NCBI GenBank assembly: GCA_035649415.1 | Contig: DASRJP010000504.1 | Coordinates: 1-9,422 of the forward strand | Reading direction: 5' to 3' | Length of the DNA stretch: 9,422 bases | DNA from: DATKDU01 sp035649415 | Lineage (GTDB): Bacteria; Planctomycetota; Planctomycetia; Pirellulales; Pirellulaceae | Shown: positions 6,998 through 9,422 of the stretch, in pieces | How positions within the stretch are numbered: position 1 is the stretch's first letter | Layout: each line of letters begins with the position of its first letter | Notes under the pieces: generated by a model | Database searches by the model: none | What the model saw: only the letters and a program-made list of their open reading frames with translations | Told to the model about the DNA's origin: nothing | Position numbers and translations under genes: made by a program

Positions 6998-7029
6998 AAA
7001 AAACCCGCGCGACGACAGTCGTCCGCGGG
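6998..7029 (-). terminator. Intrinsic (rho-independent) terminator
   Basis: On the minus strand CCCGCG-GACGAC pairs with GTCGTC-CGCGGG (one bulged base, tight loop of about 3) at 7029-7004, followed directly by six T (7003-6998). This is a textbook terminator for the small basic-protein gene whose stop is at 7074. It lies between that gene and the uxaC-like start at 6973. Confidence 0.85.
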
Positions 7030-7043
7030 CTGGTCGATGGTCT

Positions 7044-7062
7044 CCTTTCGCCGAGCGAAAGG
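7044..7062 (-). other. Perfect 8-bp hairpin downstream of the small basic-protein gene
   Basis: CCTTTCGC and GCGAAAGG are perfect inverted repeats around a 3-base loop, 11 bp after the stop codon and 14 bp before the terminator stem on the minus strand. It has no T-run. It may stabilise the 3' end of the transcript or form part of a two-hairpin terminator. Confidence 0.5.
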
Positions 7063-7073
7063 GCGCGTCAAGG

Positions 7074-7265
7074 CTACTTTCGCTCCTCCAGCCCTAAGTT
7101 GGCGATGATGACCTCCGCACCGGGGGTCATGTTGCGGATTTTCGTGGCCATGACCGCCTTCTCTGACGGCGTTGCCTTCTCCAGCTTGCGCTTGATGATC
7201 TTGATTTTCTGCCTGCGCTTGCGGCGACGGCGAAGCTCCTTCTGGCGTTCGACAATTCCACCCAC
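7074..7265 (-). CDS. Small highly basic protein (DUF6800-like, planctomycete)
   Basis: A 63-aa protein beginning (GTG as Met) GGIVERQKELRRRRKRRQ, then KIKIIKRKLEKATPSEKAV, then MATKIRNMTPGAEVIIANLG. The first half is a long Arg/Lys-rich helix; the second has the 'R.MTPGAE.II' ending that I recall from a family of tiny planctomycete proteins (DUF6800); the family name is from memory. The basic helix suggests nucleic acid or ribosome binding, but this is inference. The start is GTG 7265, because AGGAG lies 6 bases upstream; the frame is open further to 7349 but without ribosome binding site support. It has a candidate promoter at 7349-7321 and a strong terminator at 7029-6998, so it is probably expressed as its own short transcript. 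The neighbour at 7425-7628 is another tiny gene on the same strand. Confidence 0.8.
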   Translation of the reverse strand: MGGIVERQKELRRRRKRRQKIKIIKRKLEKATPSEKAVMATKIRNMTPGAEVIIANLGLEERK

Positions 7266-7271
7266 GCGAGG

Positions 7272-7276
7272 CTCCT
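7272..7276 (-). promoter_or_regulatory. Ribosome binding site of the small basic-protein gene
   Basis: AGGAG on the minus strand, 6 bases before the GTG at 7265. It decides the start of this very short gene against longer in-frame alternatives. Confidence 0.75.
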
Positions 7277-7320
7277 GACGATGATTTTCTCGGGTAATTG
7301 GCCTGATTTTCGAAGTTCTG

Positions 7321-7349
7321 TTTGTAGCGTACCAGGCCACCGGCGTCAA
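7321..7349 (-). promoter_or_regulatory. Candidate sigma70-type promoter of the small basic-protein gene
   Basis: On the minus strand TTGACG (7349-7344) and TACAAA (7326-7321) are separated by exactly 17 bases; they match the consensus at 5 of 6 and 4 of 6 positions. The start of transcription would fall near 7314, giving a leader of about 50 bases to the GTG at 7265. Position, spacing and the terminator downstream agree with a single-gene transcript. Confidence 0.55.
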
Positions 7350-7405
7350 CGTGCGCAGCAGGCTCGCTTGCCGCCGCAGACTTCGGAATCGGATCCAGCG
7401 CTGCT

Positions 7406-7424
7406 CCGAATTCTTTCGAATCGG
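7406..7424 (-). other. Hairpin with GAAA loop directly after a stop codon
   Basis: On the minus strand CCGATTC, a GAAA tetraloop and GAATTCGG form a 7-bp stem with one bulged T, starting at the base after the stop of the 67-aa gene. No T-run follows, so it is a possible 3'-end stabiliser rather than a clear terminator. Confidence 0.35.
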
Positions 7425-7628
7425 CTACGAGAATTCCGACTCCGCCTGCACGTCCTCGGCAAGACGGGCCAGTTCTATGGCTTCCCGCACCGCCCGCTCG
7501 TGCAGCTCCTGGTTCTTGCTCGGCTCTGAATGCGTCAGGCCCCGCTGCACGTAGGCGGCATAGATAGTCGCCGCCGCTTGCAGGATGACCGTCTGGGCCG
7601 CGTCCAGGGAGAGAGATGTTTTAGCCAT
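7425..7628 (-). CDS. Small conserved-looking hypothetical protein, 67 aa
   Basis: Starts MAKTSLSLDAAQTVILQAAA and continues TIYAAYVQRGL, THSEPSKNQELHERAVREAI and ELARLAEDVQAESEFS. It is soluble and mainly helical: an Ala-rich helix (about 9-30), a polar turn, then a second amphipathic helix (about 38-60) with alternating charged and small residues, suggesting a two-helix hairpin. Similar short 'IYAAYV...A...AI..A..AE' proteins occur in Planctomycetota as I recall, but I know no function. The ATG at 7628 is chosen because AAGGAGG stands 8 bases upstream; the frame extends nine codons further without support. It lies upstream of the small basic-protein gene on the same strand, separated by 159 bp that hold a hairpin and that gene's candidate promoter. 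Confidence 0.75.
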   Translation of the reverse strand: MAKTSLSLDAAQTVILQAAATIYAAYVQRGLTHSEPSKNQELHERAVREAIELARLAEDVQAESEFS

Positions 7629-7636
7629 GCAAAATT

Positions 7637-7643
7637 CCTCCTT
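7637..7643 (-). promoter_or_regulatory. Strong ribosome binding site of the 67-aa gene
   Basis: AAGGAGG on the minus strand, 8 bases before the ATG at 7628. It is among the best Shine-Dalgarno sequences in the window and supports translation of this tiny gene. Confidence 0.8.
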
Positions 7644-7689
7644 GTCCAAAGGCAAGTAATTCTCCTATTTCATTCTCCCCCCGAAGGAC

Positions 7690-7727
7690 CGGCACTTCAA
7701 TGCCGCCCGCGCGGCCTTGCAGTGCCG
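7690..7727. repeat. Long imperfect inverted repeat in the divergent intergenic region
   Basis: Two 17-base arms (7690-7706, beginning CGGCACTTCAATG, and 7711-7727) pair at 15 of 17 positions around a 4-base loop CCGC. It lies about 60 bp upstream of the 67-aa gene and 100 bp upstream of the dehydrogenase, with no T-run, so it is more like a dispersed palindromic repeat than a terminator. Confidence 0.6.
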
Positions 7728-7772
7728 CCCCCCATCCACCAAGATCAATCCGCCCTGTCGCCTGGTCCTTGT

Positions 7773-7796
7773 GACAGGCAGGAATGCCTGTCCTAC
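7773..7796 (-). repeat. REP-like palindrome with GTAG head
   Basis: On the minus strand GTAG is followed immediately by a perfect 8-bp inverted repeat, GACAGGCA and TGCCTGTC, with a 4-base loop. A GTAG tetranucleotide at the foot of a short hairpin is the hallmark of REP sequences moved by RAYT (TnpA-REP) transposases. A second element of the same build is at 9198-9222. No RAYT gene is in the window. Confidence 0.55.
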
Positions 7797-7800
7797 TGTT

Positions 7801-7821
7801 CCTGACTCCCGACTCCTGACC
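7801..7821 (+). repeat. Degenerate heptamer tandem repeat (3 units)
   Basis: CCTGACT, CCCGACT and CCTGACC lie in exact 7-base register just before the dehydrogenase start codon, ending 7 bases from the ATG. It replaces any Shine-Dalgarno in that leader. Confidence 0.45.
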
Positions 7822-7828
7822 CTTCCCC

Positions 7829-8824
7829 ATGCCCACCGCCCTGATCACCCCTGAAAGCATGCTCCACAAGCCGGCCCCGTATGTGAACATCCTGCAGGCT
7901 GGCGGCTTCGAGGTCCGTTATCCGAAAAACCCTCTTTTGGCCCGCGGCCTCCTCAGCCAGCAGGAGACGATCGGCGAGCTGTCCCAAGTCGAGGCGGTGA
8001 TTGCCGGCGGCGAAGTCTTTTCCCCCGCGGTCATCCAGGCATTGCCGAAGCTGCGGGTCATCGCCCGGGCGGGCGTCGGGTATGACCGGGTCGATGTCCC
8101 CTCGGCCACGGCCCGCCGCGTGGCGGTGACGATCACCCCGACGGCCAACCATGAGGCGGTGGCGGAGCAAGCCTTCGCCCTGATCCTGGCCTGCGCCAAG
8201 GACCTGGTCATCGGCCACCAGGGCCTGCTGGCCGGAAAGTGGCGCCGCGACCTGACCGAGCCGATCCGCGGCAAAACCCTCGGCCTGCTCGGCCTGGGCC
8301 GCATCGGCCGCAGCACGGCCCTCCGCGGCATTGCCATGAAGATGAGGACAATCGCCTGCGAAAAATTCCCCAACCTCGACTTTGTCAAGCAAAACGGTAT
8401 CGAGCTCGTAAGCTTCGACGAGCTGCTGGCCCGCAGCGACTACCTGAGCCTGCACTGCCCGCACTGCGACGAGACGCACCACATTATGAACGAGGCGACG
8501 CTGGCCAAGATGAAGAAGGGGAGCACGCTGATCAACACGGCCCGGGGCAAGCTGGTAGACGAGCGGGCGCTTTTGGCGGCACTGACCAGCGGCCATCTGC
8601 GCTGTGCCGGGCTCGACGTCTTCGAGGAAGAACCGCCGCCCAGGGACAACCCGCTATTTGCCCTGGAAAACGTCGTCCTCACGCCCCACCTGGCGGGCAA
8701 TGACTGGCTATCGCTAGAGAACATGGGGATCGAATGCGCCCAGAGCATCGTCGCCCTCTGCCAGAACCGCTGGCCGGAAGGTGCCGTGGTGAATGAGGAG
8801 CTGCGAGGGAGCTGGAAGTGGTAA
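7829..8824 (+). CDS. D-isomer-specific 2-hydroxyacid dehydrogenase (phosphoglycerate dehydrogenase-like)
   Basis: A 331-aa NAD(P)-dependent oxidoreductase of the D-2-hydroxyacid dehydrogenase family, cytoplasmic, interconverting a 2-hydroxy acid and a 2-oxo acid. The substrate-binding domain is split around the inserted Rossmann domain: residues about 1-105 (with LRVIARAGVGYDRVDV at 75-90 and NHEAVAEQAFALIL at 107-120), nucleotide-binding domain about 106-290, and the C-terminal segment. The dinucleotide loop is GLGRIG (155-160). The catalytic triad is Arg239 (INTARGKLVDE), Glu268 (LDVFEEEPP) and His287 (TPHLAGND). It lacks the C-terminal ACT or ASB domain of long SerA enzymes, so it may act on 3-phosphoglycerate, glyoxylate/hydroxypyruvate or another acid. 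The start at 7829 has no Shine-Dalgarno. Both flanks are repeat-rich intergenic DNA. Confidence 0.9.
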   Translation: MPTALITPESMLHKPAPYVNILQAGGFEVRYPKNPLLARGLLSQQETIGELSQVEAVIAGGEVFSPAVIQALPKLRVIARAGVGYDRVDVPSATARRVAVTITPTANHEAVAEQAFALILACAKDLVIGHQGLLAGKWRRDLTEPIRGKTLGLLGLGRIGRSTALRGIAMKMRTIACEKFPNLDFVKQNGIELVSFDELLARSDYLSLHCPHCDETHHIMNEATLAKMKKGSTLINTARGKLVDERALLAALTSGHLRCAGLDVFEEEPPPRDNPLFALENVVLTPHLAGNDWLSLENMGIECAQSIVALCQNRWPEGAVVNEELRGSWKW

Positions 8825-8833
8825 TTCGAACTC

Positions 8834-8857
8834 CGTCCCAGGCTCCGGCCTGGGACG
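8834..8857. repeat. Perfect 10-bp palindrome after the dehydrogenase gene
   Basis: CGTCCCAGGC and GCCTGGGACG are perfect inverted repeats with a TCCG loop, 9 bp after the dehydrogenase stop. No T-run follows. Very similar 'CCCAGGCTCC.GCCTGGG' palindromes are, as I recall, highly repeated in planctomycete and cyanobacterial genomes, so it is probably a dispersed repeat that may also stabilise or end the transcript. Confidence 0.6.
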
Positions 8858-8865
8858 AAATTAAC

Positions 8866-8882
8866 CCGAGGCTCTACCTCGG
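8866..8882. repeat. Short palindrome CCGAGG/CCTCGG
   Basis: CCGAGG and CCTCGG pair over 6 bp with a 5-base loop CTCTA, only 8 bp after the previous palindrome. Its loop-side CTAC resembles the CTAC that borders the two REP-like elements. Confidence 0.4.
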
Positions 8883-8899
8883 CGCCGACCCTGGCTCCT

Positions 8900-8941
8900 A
8901 TTGCAGATTGCGAATTGCAAATTGGTCATTGCAAATTGCGG
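8900..8941. repeat. Degenerate heptamer tandem array (6 units, consensus ATTGCAA)
   Basis: Six consecutive 7-base units in perfect register: ATTGCAG, ATTGCGA, ATTGCAA, ATTGGTC, ATTGCAA, ATTGCGG. The first four bases ATTG are kept in all six and only the last three vary. This is the build of the short tandemly repeated repetitive (STRR) heptamers described in filamentous cyanobacteria. Confidence 0.7.
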
Positions 8942-8951
8942 CGGGACCGGT

Positions 8952-8983
8952 GGCTGGGGCTGAGTGCCGCCGAAGCCCCGGCC
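8952..8983. repeat. Inverted repeat with 10-bp stem
   Basis: GGCTGGGGCT (8952-8961) and AGCCCCGGCC (8974-8983) pair over 10 positions, one of them a G-T wobble, around a 12-base loop. No T-run follows. Confidence 0.4.
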
Positions 8984-9030
8984 GTGCCGCCCTAGACTCC
9001 GCCACAGCCAACTCCATTCACCCACCAGGC

Positions 9031-9161
9031 TGAGTCGGTTTTTGAGTCGGTTTGGCGCGCCCTACTCAGCGGCCGATTCGCGCCCCAAGTCCTTTGTGTA
9101 TACATACTTACACATTCGAGTCGCCCCGACTCAGGCCGGTTGTTGAGTCGGTTTGAGTCGG
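9031..9161. repeat. Four direct and one inverted copy of TGAGTCGG
   Basis: TGAGTCGGTTT occurs at 9031-9041 and 9043-9053 (12-base spacing). TGAGTCGG recurs at 9144-9151 and 9154-9161 (10-base spacing). The reverse complement CCGACTCA at 9126-9133 can pair with the copy at 9144-9151 over 8 bp with a 10-base loop. Confidence 0.6.
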
Positions 9162-9197
9162 CTGGTTAGCCGTGGGACGTGCTTCCCAGCCCGTCCT

Positions 9198-9222
9198 GGT
9201 CGGGCGGGGAAGCCCGACCTAC
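9198..9222 (-). repeat. REP-like palindrome with GTAG head (second copy of the type)
   Basis: On the minus strand GTAG leads into an 8-bp perfect inverted repeat, GGTCGGGC and GCCCGACC, separated by 6 bases (the G of GTAG is the first stem base). It has the same plan as the element at 7773-7796 but a different stem sequence. Confidence 0.55.
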
Positions 9223-9235
9223 TGGCCAGGTGTCA

Positions 9236-9314
9236 GGGTACGAGAGTATGCGGGTGTGAGGGTTGCTCCAAGCCCATACCCGCATACCCGCACACTCTCA
9301 TACCCGCGTATCCA
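9236..9314. repeat. Facing octamer arrays forming a 28-bp imperfect hairpin
   Basis: The left arm (9236-9263) is built of 8-base units GGGTACGA, GAGTATGC, GGGTGTGA, running on to GGGTTGCT. The right arm (9278-9305) is built of CATACCCG, CATACCCG, CACACTCT, CATACCCG (from 9275), then CGTATCCA. The units on the two sides are reverse complements, and the arms pair at 24 of 28 positions around a 14-base loop. No coding explanation fits. Confidence 0.65.
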
Positions 9315-9422
9315 GCACGCCTTGATGCCATCGCACGACTCGCTGCGCCCCAATGGGCACTGAGAGGGAATAGCAAAAGGCCCCCATACGTTTCGAGACT
9401 TGCGTCGCCGCGCCAGCGCGCC

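Larger units (their letters stand above)
8825..9422. other. Gene-free, repeat-rich region, about 600 bp
   Basis: No open frame here resembles a protein or has a ribosome binding site. The stretch is a mosaic of hairpins, period-7 and period-8 degenerate arrays and TGAGTCGG copies, each listed separately, plus a small AT-rich patch near 9095-9114 where TGTGTA and TACACA form an inverted repeat around 8 bases. The last 60 bases show nothing I can name. Confidence 0.7.

Noticed and set aside
7793..8596. Minus-strand 267-aa open frame opposite the dehydrogenase
   Set aside because: The plus frame has the complete GLGRIG and Arg/Glu/His catalytic pattern; the antisense frame has none.
7829..8824. 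Possible horizontal acquisition of the dehydrogenase from codon use
   Set aside because: A hand count of third positions in the first 80 codons gave roughly 80% GC, close to the 70-80% in the first 40 codons of the two operon genes I sampled; repeat-rich flanks alone do not show transfer.
9172..9363. 63-aa plus-strand open frame in the repeat region
   Set aside because: It is made of the REP-like hairpin and octamer arrays and lacks a ribosome binding site.
8825..9422. CRISPR array or replication origin in the repeat-rich tail
   Set aside because: There are no equal repeats with unique spacers of constant length, and I see no DnaA-box cluster or linked replication gene.

Overview
The window looks like a piece of a GC-rich chromosome from a Planctomycetota bacterium, probably of the Pirellulales type. 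This is inferred from: a short, very basic protein like the small charged (DUF6800-like) proteins of that phylum; an N-terminal 'GNVIEGQV' domain followed by a CX4CH cytochrome-like site in a secreted protein; GTG/TTG starts and genes with no Shine-Dalgarno; and intergenic palindromes and degenerate short tandem repeats of a kind common in these genomes. No rRNA, tRNA, CRISPR array, transposase or prophage gene is visible.

Layout. 2-3083 (+) is a tight four-gene run: a class IV aminotransferase cut by the window edge, a TIM-barrel sugar phosphate isomerase/epimerase-like protein, an eight-helix membrane protein and a Nudix hydrolase. The last two start codons overlap the preceding stop codons (ATGA, TTGA), which suggests translational coupling. 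3080-4186 (-) is a convergent gene for a secreted haem-site protein. After a 318-bp divergent gap comes scpB (4505-5170, +), then a small extremely acidic protein (5258-5632, +). A divergent glucuronate isomerase-like gene (5687-6973, -) follows. Upstream of it on the same strand are two very small genes (7074-7265 and 7425-7628), both with strong ribosome binding sites. The gene nearer uxaC has a recognisable promoter and an intrinsic terminator that ends only 24 bp before the isomerase start. 7829-8824 (+) is a D-isomer-specific 2-hydroxyacid dehydrogenase. 8825-9422 has no credible gene and is packed with repeats.

Most genes are ordinary metabolism or chromosome maintenance, and I see no defence system or biosynthetic cluster. 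The points most worth a second look are the acidic protein beside scpB, the terminator immediately upstream of the uxaC-like start, the small-protein gene pair, and the repeat-rich DNA on both sides of the dehydrogenase. That DNA contains hairpins bordered by GTAG (REP-like), period-7 arrays, and facing period-8 arrays that form a long imperfect hairpin.
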